A stretch of DNA of 64,000 nt. It comes from Bog-950 sp964423405. GTDB lineage: Bacteria > Bacteroidota > Bacteroidia > Chitinophagales > LD1. A program made the translations under genes and the position numbers. Every line of letters begins with the position of its first letter. Position 1 is the first letter of the stretch. Below, piece after piece: positions 50,907-59,319 of this stretch. The stretch lies in assembly GCA_964423405.1 (NCBI GenBank), contig CAYREY010000005.1, positions 74,228 through 138,227 on the forward strand, read 5' to 3'. The notes under the pieces are model-generated. The model was not told the origin of the DNA and ran no database searches. It saw only the letters and a list, made by a program, of their open reading frames with translations.

Positions 50907-51284
50907 ATGGGAAGACCACCAACCAAACCGAAACGTTTTAAAGACGGATTTTATATTGAAGTACGCAACAAAGGTGCCGGCGTAGGCATGAAAATACATT
51001 TTGAAACCCTGCGCGAAATGGAAGCTGCAGCAGCCATGTACGGCAATGGTAAAGAAGTAATAATACTGGGCGAGCACCGGAAAGACCGTTGGCTGAACGA
51101 AGCCCCGGAAAATAAACCAGCCGCACGCGTTCCAAAAGTTAAGCCTGAAGCTAAAACTGCACCTGTTGCTACTAAGGATAAACCTGCTAAAAAGGCGACT
51201 TCGAAAACAGAAAGCAAGAAAGTTGTAAACAAAAAAGCAGCTAAGCCAGAAGCTAAAGCTAAAAAACCGGCTAAGAAAAAATAA
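50907..51284 (+). CDS. small basic protein with AT-hook-like start and lysine/alanine-rich histone H1-like tail
   Basis: A 125-residue protein in two parts. Residues 1-70 are a compact, non-repetitive domain (FKDGFYIEVRNKG, MKIHFETLREMEAAAAMY) starting with MGRPPTKPKR, whose GRP flanked by basic residues recalls an AT-hook. Residues about 70-125 are a disordered tail of Lys, Ala, Pro and Glu (KKATSKTESKK, KPEAKAKKPAKKK) like the bacterial Hc1/H1-type proteins. I infer DNA or RNA binding, perhaps nucleoid compaction; the folded domain is not recognised. It ends just before a strong terminator and stands alone between the giant gene and an oxidoreductase. Confidence 0.75.
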   Translation: MGRPPTKPKRFKDGFYIEVRNKGAGVGMKIHFETLREMEAAAAMYGNGKEVIILGEHRKDRWLNEAPENKPAARVPKVKPEAKTAPVATKDKPAKKATSKTESKKVVNKKAAKPEAKAKKPAKKK

Positions 51285-51309
51285 CCACAACGGTATTTTC
51301 TATTTTTGT

Positions 51310-51340
51310 AAAGTGGCTGCCCCATACAGGCAGCCACTTT
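51310..51340 (+). terminator. intrinsic terminator
   Basis: AAAGTGGCTGCC at 51310-51321 pairs with GGCAGCCACTTT at 51329-51340, a perfect 12-bp stem, followed by ATTTTAC. It ends the 125-residue gene's transcript and lies 23 nt before the next start codon. Confidence 0.82.
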
Positions 51341-51363
51341 ATTTTACAAACACACTACATTTT

Positions 51364-52956
51364 ATGGGACAACTCTCTAAATCGTACAAGCAAGAGAAAA
51401 TTGAAGGCCAGTTCGATGCCATTGTGATTGGCTCGGGCATGGGTGGCATTGCCACGGCTGCCTTTATGGCCAAAGAGGGCAAGAAAGTGCTGGTGCTGGA
51501 GCGCCACTACACGCCCGGTGGTTTTACGCACGTGTTTACCCGCAGTAAATACGAGTGGGATGTAGGTGTGCACTACGTAGGCGATGTACACCGCCCGCAT
51601 ACCGAGCTGCACAAAATGTTTAAGTATATATCGGAAGGGCGCATGCAGTGGGAAGAAATGGGCAGCCCGTATGATATTATGTTTTTTGGCGATGAGAAAT
51701 ACGAATTTCCGGCAGGTACCGACGAGTTTAAGGCCACTATGAAAGCGTATTTCCCCGGTGAGGAAAAAGCGATAGATGCTTATGTAGAACTGGTGTACAA
51801 CACACAAAAAAAACAACGCCTGTTTTTTGCCGAAAAAATACTGCCCAACTTCTGGAGCTGGTTGCTTGGTAACCGTATGCGTAAAGCAGGGTTGGAAGGC
51901 AACAAAACCACGCTGGAAGTATTACAATCGCTAACCAGCAACAAAAAGCTGATAGCCGTGCTAACCGGTCAATACGGCGACTATGGTTTACCACCGGCAC
52001 AAAGCAGCTTTTTAATGCACGCTGCATTAATTAAACACTACATGAAAGGTGCCTGCTACCCTATTGGCGGGGCACAGCAAATTTACCAATCGGTAGCGCC
52101 TACTATACTGAATGCCGGTGGCCAGGTATTTACCAATGCTGAGGTTAAAGAAGTGATTATAAAAAACAACAAAGCCGTTGGTGTAAAAATGTACGATGGC
52201 AAAGAGTTTTTTGCACCGGTTGTAATAAGCGATGCCGGTATATATAACACGTACCGTAACCTGCTGCCCGAAACCAGTAAGAAAGAACTTAACACCGAAA
52301 AGCATTTTGATAAGCTGGCACCATCGGTAGGGCATGTATGTTTGTACATAGGTATAAACGAAAGCAACGAAAAACTTAAACTGGGCAAGGCTAACTACTG
52401 GGTATTTCCGGATAACTACGACCACGATAAAAACGTAGCAGATTACATCAACAACCCCGATGCAGAACTACCGGTGGTATATATATCTTTCCCATCATCT
52501 AAAGATCCGGATTGGGAGAACCGCTTACCCGGCAAAACAACGATAGAGATTGTTACCCTATCGCCCTACAAGTGGTACGAGCAATGGAAAGATAAACGCT
52601 GGATGAAACGTGGCGACGATTACAAAGCGTTTAAAGAAAAACTATCGCAACGCCTGTTAGAGGCATTATATAAACGCCACCCCGAACTGCGTGGCAAAAT
52701 AGACTACTACGAACTTTCTACACCGCTTAGCACTGCACACTTTGCCAACTACGAGTACGGCGAGATATATGGTATAGACCACACTGTTGAACGCTTTGAA
52801 CAGAAATTTTTAAAAGCCCGCACACCGGTTAAAAACCTGTACCTTACCGGACAGGATATTGTAAGCTGTGGTGTAGGTGGCGCGCTGTTTAGCGGTTTAA
52901 TAACAGCATCGGCCGTTACAGGTAAAAACTTATTGAATAGGTTGAAAGAGGTGTAA
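51364..52956 (+). CDS. FAD-dependent oxidoreductase of the CrtI/retinol saturase (RetSat) type
   Basis: A 530-residue flavoprotein. I chose the ATG at 51364, after the terminator stem. The N-terminal dinucleotide-binding fold is visible in AIVIGSGMGGIATAAFMAKEGKKVLVLERH, quoted here by its core GSGMGG (23-28) and the acidic VLERH end (about 44-48), and is followed by PGGFTHVF. The C-terminal flavin segment is LYLTGQDIVSCGVGGALFSG. The whole resembles phytoene desaturases and all-trans-retinol 13,14-reductase (RetSat) more than amine oxidases. It acts on an isoprenoid or polyene, by inference; the substrate is unknown and no carotenoid genes are nearby. Confidence 0.85.
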   Translation: MGQLSKSYKQEKIEGQFDAIVIGSGMGGIATAAFMAKEGKKVLVLERHYTPGGFTHVFTRSKYEWDVGVHYVGDVHRPHTELHKMFKYISEGRMQWEEMGSPYDIMFFGDEKYEFPAGTDEFKATMKAYFPGEEKAIDAYVELVYNTQKKQRLFFAEKILPNFWSWLLGNRMRKAGLEGNKTTLEVLQSLTSNKKLIAVLTGQYGDYGLPPAQSSFLMHAALIKHYMKGACYPIGGAQQIYQSVAPTILNAGGQVFTNAEVKEVIIKNNKAVGVKMYDGKEFFAPVVISDAGIYNTYRNLLPETSKKELNTEKHFDKLAPSVGHVCLYIGINESNEKLKLGKANYWVFPDNYDHDKNVADYINNPDAELPVVYISFPSSKDPDWENRLPGKTTIEIVTLSPYKWYEQWKDKRWMKRGDDYKAFKEKLSQRLLEALYKRHPELRGKIDYYELSTPLSTAHFANYEYGEIYGIDHTVERFEQKFLKARTPVKNLYLTGQDIVSCGVGGALFSGLITASAVTGKNLLNRLKEV

Positions 52957-52980
52957 CAACAAACACAACAACCCTTTATA

Positions 52981-53010
52981 ATAAGCCCTGTATTGGTATA
53001 CAGGGCTTAT
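52981..53010 (+). terminator. intrinsic terminator after the RetSat-like gene
   Basis: ATAAGCCCTGTAT at 52981-52993 pairs with ATACAGGGCTTAT at 52998-53010 around a TGGT loop, and is followed by TTATTTATAG. Confidence 0.85.
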
Positions 53011-53059
53011 TTATTTATAGTTATGCTTTATTATTATTTTGCCGTTATAAACAGGCAAC

Positions 53060-53446
53060 ATGAGCAGCGCAGACAACTACAGCACCTTTTGCAAAGCATG
53101 GCTGGATAGCTGGACCGGTAACAAGCCGGATGAGTTACTTAAATTTTACCATGCCGATGCCAGCTACGCCGACCCTGCCAAACGCAATGGCATTAAAGGC
53201 CACGCACAGCTACTCTCCTACTTTAAAAAACTACTGCAACTAAACCCCGAATGGAAATGGGAGGCAGTTGAGATAATACCTACCGCTAAAGGGTTTACAC
53301 TAAAGTGGAAAGCAACTATACCGGTACCCGGTGGCACCATAGAGGAAACCGGCCTTGATATAGTAGAAACAGAAAACAACCTGATAACACGCAACGAAGT
53401 TTTCTTCGACCGGTTGAACTGGATACAGGCTTTACAAACAAATTAA
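53060..53446 (+). CDS. NTF2-like/SnoaL-like small protein
   Basis: A 128-residue protein of the cone-shaped NTF2 fold: WLDSWTGNKPDELLKFYHADASYADPAKRN is the usual first helix and strand, given here by core WLDSWTG and YADP, followed by GHAQLLSYFKKLL and a beta-sheet half (FTLKWKATIPVPGGTIEETGLDIVE). Such proteins bind or isomerise small hydrophobic molecules or act as partners. It is first in a run with an acyl-CoA dehydrogenase (10-nt gap) and an APH kinase, so a role in the same pathway is likely. No catalytic residue can be assigned with confidence. Confidence 0.82.
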   Translation: MSSADNYSTFCKAWLDSWTGNKPDELLKFYHADASYADPAKRNGIKGHAQLLSYFKKLLQLNPEWKWEAVEIIPTAKGFTLKWKATIPVPGGTIEETGLDIVETENNLITRNEVFFDRLNWIQALQTN

Positions 53447-53456
53447 ATTATTTACC

Positions 53457-54668
53457 ATGCATTTTGATCACTCGCCAAAAGCAAAAGAAATGATGGAGCG
53501 CCTGCAGCGCTTTATGGATACACATGTTTTTCCGTTAGAAAATGAATACCTGGCTGTGCCCCACCACGGCAACCCCGACTGGAAAAGCTGGGAGCTTGAC
53601 CCACGTGTAGAAGCATTAAAAGAAAAGGCAAAGGCCGAAGGTTTGTGGAATTTGTTTTTGCCCGATATAAGCGGGCTAAGCAACCTGGAGTATGCGCCAC
53701 TGGCTGAGATAACAGGGCAATCGTTACTGGCACCAGAAATATTTAACTGCAATGCACCCGATACCGGTAATATGGAGGTGCTGTGGAAGTATGGTAGTAC
53801 CGAACAAAAAGAGCGATGGCTTACACCGTTACTGGAAGGTAAAATACGCTCGGCATTTTGTATGACCGAACCGGATGTTGCCAGCAGCGATGCCACCAAC
53901 ATGCAGGCCACTATAACCGTAGATGGTGATGATGTAATACTTAACGGCACCAAATGGTGGAGCACCGGTATAGGCCACCCCAATTGCAAAGTGGCCATCT
54001 TCATGGGTTTATCGGATGCTACAGCGCATAAATACTTACAGCATAGTATGGTACTGGTACCGTTAGATACCACCGGTGTAACTATTGAGCGTATGCTGCC
54101 GGTGTACGGCGGCTACGACCCGCCTTATGGCCACGGCGAAGTATCGTTTAAAAACGTGCGCCTACCTAAAAGCGCTGTAATAGCCGGCATTGGTAAAGGC
54201 TTTGAAATTGCACAGGGCCGATTGGGTCCCGGCCGCATACACCACTGTATGCGCCAGATAGGCGTAGCAGAGCGTGCCCTTAAACTAATGATACAACGCG
54301 GCAGCGAACGCGTAGCATTTGGTAAGCCATTAATAAACCTGGGTGGTAACCGCGATATAATAGCCAACGCCCGTATTGATATTGAAATGGCAAGGCTGCT
54401 GGTACTTAAAACAGCTTACCTGCTAGATACCGTAGGCGCCATGGGCGCACTAAGCGAAGTAAGCCAGATAAAAGTGGTAGCGCCCACACTGGCCTGCCGT
54501 ATACTGGACCAGGCTATACAGATGCATGGTGGCAAAGGTATGAGTAACGACACCCCACTGGCGGCTATGTTTGCCTACGCCCGCATACTACGCCTGGCCG
54601 ATGGGCCCGACGAAGTACACCGCGGTGTGGTAGCTAAGCTGGAGTTGATGAAATACAAGAAAGCGTAA
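53457..54668 (+). CDS. acyl-CoA dehydrogenase, ACAD10/11-like
   Basis: A 403-residue flavoprotein. FAD and substrate segments are CMTEPDVASSDATNM (about 139-153), WWSTGIGHPNCK (about 168) and the C-terminal MHGGKGMSNDTPLAAMF followed by ADGPDEVHRGVVAKLEL. ADGPDEVH at the end is typical of the ACAD10/11 clade. The next gene is an APH-family kinase of the kind fused to ACAD in vertebrate ACAD10 and ACAD11, and separate in bacterial LvaA/LvaC. I infer dehydration of a phosphorylated 4-hydroxyacyl-CoA, although ordinary acyl-CoA oxidation cannot be ruled out. Confidence 0.85.
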   Translation: MHFDHSPKAKEMMERLQRFMDTHVFPLENEYLAVPHHGNPDWKSWELDPRVEALKEKAKAEGLWNLFLPDISGLSNLEYAPLAEITGQSLLAPEIFNCNAPDTGNMEVLWKYGSTEQKERWLTPLLEGKIRSAFCMTEPDVASSDATNMQATITVDGDDVILNGTKWWSTGIGHPNCKVAIFMGLSDATAHKYLQHSMVLVPLDTTGVTIERMLPVYGGYDPPYGHGEVSFKNVRLPKSAVIAGIGKGFEIAQGRLGPGRIHHCMRQIGVAERALKLMIQRGSERVAFGKPLINLGGNRDIIANARIDIEMARLLVLKTAYLLDTVGAMGALSEVSQIKVVAPTLACRILDQAIQMHGGKGMSNDTPLAAMFAYARILRLADGPDEVHRGVVAKLELMKYKKA

Positions 54669-54723
54669 TTATCAGTTTACAAAATTCAATTACTATATAA
54701 AAACGGTTGAAATAATAGTTAAT

Positions 54724-55779
54724 ATGATAGATACACCCAAAGAAACCCGCGAGGAAGATAAACTGGATGAAAAAGTAATAAGCGATTTTGTACGCAGCCA
54801 GGGCATTGCTGCTACCGGTGCGCTTACTATCCGCCAGTTTAGAGGAGGTGCCAGCAACTTAACCTATCAGTTAGATTATGACAACCTATCGTATATACTA
54901 CGTACCTCGCCCAAAGGCACCAAGGCCAAAGGTGCGCACGATATGGGGCGCGAGTACAACATTATGCAAAAGCTGAAACCGGTGTACCCTTATGTACCGC
55001 AGATGATTGCTTTTTGCAAAGATGAAAGCCTGATAGGCCGCGAGTTTTATATAATGGAAAAGCTAACCGGTATAATACCCCGCGCTAACCTGCCTAAAGA
55101 TTTACAGCTAAACAGCACACAGATACGCGAGTTATGTATTAGCGTAATAGATAAACTGATAGAGCTACATCAGGTAGATATACACAGCACAGGCCTTAGC
55201 GAACTGGGCAAAGGCACCGGTTACTGCAAACGGCAGATAGATGGCTGGACCGAGCGCTATAAAAAAGCCAAAACATGGAACGTACCTTCCTTTAACTATG
55301 TAATGGACTGGCTGAAAGCCAACCTACCTGCCGAAGAAAGAGGCTGCCTGATACATAACGATTTCAGATTTGATAATGTGGTGCTGGATGCCAACAACCC
55401 CATGCGCGTAATTGGTGTGCTGGATTGGGAGATGGCTACCATTGGCGACCCGCTGATGGACCTGGGCAACTCGCTGGCGTATTGGGTGCAGGCTAACGAT
55501 GATTTTATAGCGAAGCAAACCCGCCGGCAGCCTACGCACCTGCCGGGCATGCTAACCCGTAAAGAGGTGATAGAATACTATTGCAGCAAAATGAATTACC
55601 GTGCCGAAGACTTTACATTTTACGAAGTGTATGGCATTTTCCGCTTAGCGGTAATTATGCAACAGATATACTACCGGTACCACCATAAGCAAACCAGCAA
55701 CCCGGCGTTTAAAAACTTCTGGCTGCTGGTTAACTATATGAACTGGCGTTGCAAGCGCAGCATAGCTGCGGCTAAATAA
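54724..55779 (+). CDS. APH-family phosphotransferase (ACAD10/11 or LvaA-like kinase)
   Basis: A 351-residue kinase-fold protein. The nucleotide loop region is FRGGASNLTYQL (39-50), the catalytic loop is H211-N-D213 with N218 (HNDFRFDN), and the metal-binding Asp is D234 in VLDWEMATIGDPLMDLG. This set, with DWE and GDP, is the signature of the ACAD10/11-type APH domain that phosphorylates 4-hydroxyacyl-CoA, not of antibiotic kinases. It lies 55 nt after the acyl-CoA dehydrogenase in the same direction. The gene ends convergently, 9 nt from the lipoprotein gene, with no terminator visible. Confidence 0.85.
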   Translation: MIDTPKETREEDKLDEKVISDFVRSQGIAATGALTIRQFRGGASNLTYQLDYDNLSYILRTSPKGTKAKGAHDMGREYNIMQKLKPVYPYVPQMIAFCKDESLIGREFYIMEKLTGIIPRANLPKDLQLNSTQIRELCISVIDKLIELHQVDIHSTGLSELGKGTGYCKRQIDGWTERYKKAKTWNVPSFNYVMDWLKANLPAEERGCLIHNDFRFDNVVLDANNPMRVIGVLDWEMATIGDPLMDLGNSLAYWVQANDDFIAKQTRRQPTHLPGMLTRKEVIEYYCSKMNYRAEDFTFYEVYGIFRLAVIMQQIYYRYHHKQTSNPAFKNFWLLVNYMNWRCKRSIAAAK

Positions 55780-55788
55780 ACTTTAGTG

Positions 55789-56418
55789 CTACTGTTGTAT
55801 ATGGTAGCCCTCTAACTCCGACACCATAAGGCCCGACCCGGAGGCATACCAACCTACACATTTTACCAGCCCTACATTTTTTGCATAATAGCTATACACC
55901 GGTCGCGGATTAGTTGTACCGGCTGGTGGGCTGCCTTGCAAATAGTAAAAATCCATAACAGATTCTACTACCTGAAAACCACCTGCCGGTACGGTAATAG
56001 CTGTATCGAGGTTGCCAGTGCGATAAACGCGGTAATCGAAACCATCATCGGCAGTATACGCAGCCGTGGTATCGTTAGCCGTAAGGCTTAGTGGAAAACG
56101 GTTACCATTGGCATATACAACCAATCCGTTATTACTACCCAATAGCGATTGGTTGGGTATCATTTGCTGGTTACTTGTTTTTAGCTGGTAATATGTAATG
56201 CCATTAATAAGCGTATCGCCTATCACGCGCATGGTATCGTGTGTAACGGTGGTACCGGGTGTGTTTCCATAATCTGTAGTAACCTTGTAAGCCCAGTAAC
56301 TACCGGTTTTTAAAGGCAAATAATCGGCAGCAGTGGCGCTGGCCGGTAAGGGGTTTTGTTTGTCTTTTTGGCATGCCTGTAGCAGTAGCAGCAAGGCTGC
56401 AATTTTCAATAGTTTCAT
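55789..56418 (-). CDS. predicted lipoprotein of unknown function
   Basis: A 209-residue protein with a lipoprotein signal (MKLLKIAALLLLLQACQ) and lipobox LQAC, cysteine near residue 16. The mature part begins with YLPLKTGSYWAYKV, common at the start of small Bacteroidota lipoproteins with a beta-rich domain, and contains THDTMRVIGDTLINGITYYQL. It has no catalytic motif. It converges on the APH kinase gene. Location is likely the outer or inner membrane with the mature part in the periplasm or at the surface. Confidence 0.78.
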   Translation of the reverse strand: MKLLKIAALLLLLQACQKDKQNPLPASATAADYLPLKTGSYWAYKVTTDYGNTPGTTVTHDTMRVIGDTLINGITYYQLKTSNQQMIPNQSLLGSNNGLVVYANGNRFPLSLTANDTTAAYTADDGFDYRVYRTGNLDTAITVPAGGFQVVESVMDFYYLQGSPPAGTTNPRPVYSYYAKNVGLVKCVGWYASGSGLMVSELEGYHIQQ

Positions 56419-56670
56419 AATTAAATTTTATATGTGTGGCAAGTAAACGCCGGTTAGTTTTACTTATTGCATGTGTGTTGCAACTTTTTTACGGTGCTGC
56501 CAAACACAAGTACATTCAACAACAATTATTGCTTAATAAACGTTACCGGTATTGATATAAAAAACTAATCCGGAGCTTTTAAAAACTCCGGATTAGTTGA
56601 ATTGAATACAAGATGTCTTACTGCGCAAAGCCTACGTTCGACATGACAAATGCAGGGAAGCGTGTTAGGT
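56419..56670. other. intergenic region with terminator and degenerate REP-like repeat
   Basis: No gene is seen. It holds the terminator listed at 56563-56598. From about 56599 to 56650 the minus strand reads like a degenerate copy of a common Bacteroidota intergenic repeat, with GTCATGTCGAACGTAGG and GTAAGACATCTTG as separate pieces. I recall this type of element from other genomes of the phylum, but did not check copy number here. Confidence 0.35.
56563..56598 (-). terminator. intrinsic terminator after the 133-residue repeat protein gene
   Basis: AACTAATCCGGAG at 56563-56575 pairs with CTCCGGATTAGTT at 56586-56598, 13 bp. On the minus strand the stem is followed by TTTTTATATC. It ends the transcript of the gene at 56671-57072. 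Confidence 0.85.
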
Positions 56671-57072
56671 TTACTTACCCAGTTTAATGTTTACGTTCTT
56701 CGATTTTATCTCCAGCTTCTTTTTATCTATCACCATACCGCCTTTGCTGCCTTTTACGTTAACACCTTTGTTGTTAACGGTGGCGCCATTACCGTTGCTG
56801 CTTTTAGCCTGTACCTGTCCCTTTTGCGCGCTGAAACCGGCACCGTTTTTATTAGTAGCCGATGCGCCTTTGTTATTAATAGTACTGCCGCCGCCATTGG
56901 CACTGGTAACTTTGGCTTCGCCTTTTTTAACCGTTGCACCCGAACCGGTACTGCTTTTTACACCGGCACCGCTGTTATTAACGGTAACACCTTTGCCACT
57001 GGTTTGTGCGCTGGCTACGGCTGTAATAAATAAAAATGTAAAGGCTGTTAGTATGGTTTTAATGTTTTTCAT
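56671..57072 (-). CDS. small secreted protein made of 17-residue Gly/Asn repeats
   Basis: A 133-residue protein with a signal peptide (FTFLFITAVASAQ, cut near residue 23). The whole mature part is a series of six imperfect units of about 17 residues (24-41, 42-58, 59-75, 76-92, 93-109, 110-125). They follow the pattern NGxGATVNNKGxxxKSS, with alternating small and beta-branched residues and Asn/Gly turns. This fits a beta-solenoid or curli-like amyloid. No cysteine, catalytic motif or sorting tail is present. Lys is abundant, so the protein is basic. It stands alone, with its own terminator. Family not recognised. Confidence 0.72.
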   Translation of the reverse strand: MKNIKTILTAFTFLFITAVASAQTSGKGVTVNNSGAGVKSSTGSGATVKKGEAKVTSANGGGSTINNKGASATNKNGAGFSAQKGQVQAKSSNGNGATVNNKGVNVKGSKGGMVIDKKKLEIKSKNVNIKLGK

Positions 57073-57425
57073 TGCAATGTATTTGTAACCCTAAGATAGG
57101 GATTTTATTGATAGCGGTGTAGGAACCTACCTACGGGTAAACAAGGCTACCTACCACAAATCATACAACAACGCTACCCGATTAGCCATGCAATATTGCT
57201 AACGCAAAGTATTTTAAATATTATTATATATTTTAATATTTAATAATACTTTCTAATTACCATCGCTTAGGGGGTGGGTTAACATGTAATTTTCACAACC
57301 CACTGAAAACAAGGCAATTGAATGAGGGGTGGGTTAACATTTTTAGAAAATAGTGGTAGGTATTAAAACAAAACAGCCCCTGATATAACTCAGGGGCTGT
57401 TTTTATGTAGTAGCTGTAAAATAGA
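57073..57425. other. 353-bp intergenic region with direct repeats
   Basis: No gene is visible. GGGGTGGGTTAACAT occurs twice at 57271-57285 and 57326-57340, and AACCCAC lies between them at 57297-57303, an inverted half of GTGGGTT. They could be regulatory sites for the minus-strand gene at 56671-57072, or a duplicated relic. The pckA terminator sits at the right end. Confidence 0.5.
57371..57402 (-). terminator. intrinsic terminator of pckA
   Basis: AAACAGCCCCTGA at 57371-57383 pairs with TCAGGGGCTGTTT at 57390-57402, a 13-bp stem. On the minus strand it is followed by TGTTTTAATA. It ends 24 nt before the pckA stop codon and points in the pckA direction. Confidence 0.85.
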
Positions 57426-59194
57426 CTAAACAGCCTGCTGTACTTTAGGGGCAGCGTCCAGTATTTCTTTTTCAGATTTAGCAGCAANNNNNNNNNNNNN
57501 NNNNNNNNNNNNNNNNNNNNNNNNNNNNNNNNNNNNNNNNNNNNNNNNNNNNNNNNNNNNNNNNNNNNNNNNNNNNNNNNNNNNNNNGCCTGCTGTACTT
57601 TAGGGGCAGCGTCCAGTATTTCTTTTTCAGATTTAGCAGCAAACTTCTCGAAGTTTTTGTTGAAGGCAGCAGCCAGTTCGTTAGCCTTTGCATCGTACGC
57701 ATCTTTGCTGGCCCAGGTGTTACGTGGGTTCAGTATTTCGGCAGGTACGTTAGGGCAGCTCTTAGGCATACTTACACCAAACACCGGGTGTGTTTCGAAT
57801 TCTACTTTATCCAGATTGCCGTTTAAAGCCTCGGTAATAAGCGCGCGGGTATGTGGCAGGCTCATACGCTTGCCAACGCCGTAAACGCCACCGGTATAGC
57901 CTGTATTAAGCAACCATACGCGTATGTTGGCATTGCGTAGTTTTTCGCCCAGCAACGATGCATACTTGGTTGGGTGCAGCGGCAGGAACGGAGCGCCAAA
58001 GCAGGTGCTGAAAGTAGTTTGAGGTTCGGTAACACCGGCCTCGGTACCGGCCACCTTGCTGGTAAAGCCCGACAGGAAGAAATACATAGCCTGGCCTACG
58101 GTTAGTTTGCTGATTGGAGGCAGCACACCGAACGCATCGTAGGTAAGGAAGAATATGTTTTTAGGTTCGCCGGCTACGCTTTTAGGCAGGGCGTTATCTA
58201 TAAAGTGAATAGGGTAGCTTACGCGGGTATTTTCGGTACGTGCCTTGTAAGCAAAATCAACGGTACGGGTACCTTCTTCAAAACCAATATTCTCCAGTAT
58301 AGCACCGTGGCGGATAGCGCGGTAAATGTCTGGTTCTTTTTCTGCAGACAGGTCGATAACTTTTGCATAGCAACCACCTTCGAAGTTAAATACTGCGTTG
58401 TTGGTCCAGCCGTGCTCGTCATCACCAATCAGCGGACGGTTAGGGTCGGCGCTAAGGGTGGTTTTACCAGTACCCGAAAGACCGAAGAACAGAGCAACAT
58501 CGCCATCTTTACCAACGTTGGCCGAGCAGTGCATTGACAGCACATTTTTCTCGTGCGGCAATACGTAGTTAAGTACAGTGAATATGCCTTTCTTAATTTC
58601 GCCGGTATAGGCCGAGCCGCCTATGATGGCTATTTTTTTAGTAAAGTTTAGTATAGCAAAGTTATGCTGGCGTACACCATCTACCACGCCATCGCATTTA
58701 AGGCCGGGGGCCTGCAGCACTAACCAATCGGGTTCAATGCCGTTTAATTCAGAAGCCGTTGGACGCAGAAACATGTTGTAGGCAAACATATTAGCCCATG
58801 GGTATTCGGTAACCACACGAACGTTCAGGCGGTAAGCATCATCGGCACATGCATAGCAATCGCGTACAAACACATCTTTACCTTCGAAATAATTTACCAC
58901 TTTGTTGTACAGCTTATCAAACGTTTCGGGTGCAACTGCGTTGTTAAAACCACCCCAGTCAACACTGTGTTCGGTGTTGGCATCGCGTACAATAAACTTA
59001 TCTTTAGGAGCGCGGCCGGTAAACTCACCGGTATCTACTGCAAGTGCACCAGTGTCGTTTAATACACCCTGCCCTCTCTTAATTGTCTCTTCAACTAATT
59101 CTTCTGGTGTAAGGTTCCAGAATTGATTTTTTGTGTTCTTAATGCCTATTGTTTCAAGGTTCGCTTTCGGGTTCTTGGGACCAACAACATTCAT
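57426..59194 (-). CDS. pckA: phosphoenolpyruvate carboxykinase (ATP), interrupted by an assembly gap
   Basis: Catalyses oxaloacetate + ATP to PEP + CO2 + ADP, the entry step of gluconeogenesis. The ATG at 59194 gives MNVVGPKNPK. The P-loop GLSGTGKTTLS and the segment FFLSGFTSKVAGTEAG place it in the ATP-dependent family. A run of 100 N splits the gene near its 3' end. The 55 bases on the left of the gap (57433-57487) are identical to those on the right (57588-57642). Merging the copies gives 1,614 bp, a complete 537-residue protein ending KVQQAV and a TAG at 57426-57428, the expected length. As assembled, the frame shifts and an unrelated tail of about 60 residues is read instead. The gene is therefore probably intact in the organism. 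Confidence 0.93.
57433..57487. repeat. 55-nt exact duplicate flanking the gap (left copy)
   Basis: Identical to 57588-57642 on the other side of the N run. It looks like the shared k-mer end of two de Bruijn contigs scaffolded without merging, so it is an assembly artefact and not biology. Confidence 0.9.
57488..57587. other. assembly gap of 100 N
   Basis: Exactly 100 N, a conventional placeholder. The identical 55-mers on each side imply the real gap is absent or negative. Confidence 0.97.
57588..57642. repeat. 55-nt exact duplicate flanking the gap (right copy)
   Basis: Right copy of the 55-mer described for 57433-57487. Confidence 0.9.
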
Positions 59195-59229
59195 GGTTTG
59201 CAGATTTTGGTTCTGAATTTTTGAGGCGA

Positions 59230-59237
59230 CAAACCTA
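59230..59237 (-). promoter_or_regulatory. candidate -7 element for pckA
   Basis: On the minus strand this reads TAGGTTTG, an exact TAnnTTTG, 36 nt ahead of the pckA ATG, giving a leader of about 30 nt. No -33 TTTG is at the expected distance. Confidence 0.45.
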
Positions 59238-59319
59238 ATTATTCTGGGCTTAAAAAAAAGGAGAAAAACAGTCAACCCATAACCTGTTAATAAGACCGGA
59301 TTAGGTGTTCAAAAGTCTA

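Noticed and set aside
51301..51308. TATTTTTG as promoter of the RetSat-like gene
   Set aside because: It fits TAnnTTTG, but transcription would start inside the terminator stem at 51310-51340, and there is no -33 box.
55296..55550. Minus-strand frame within the APH kinase gene
   Set aside because: It overlaps the catalytic-loop coding sequence and has no supporting feature.
57293..57487. Extra C-terminal tail on PEP carboxykinase read through the N run
   Set aside because: It is an out-of-frame product of the assembly gap; the in-frame stop is at 57426-57428.
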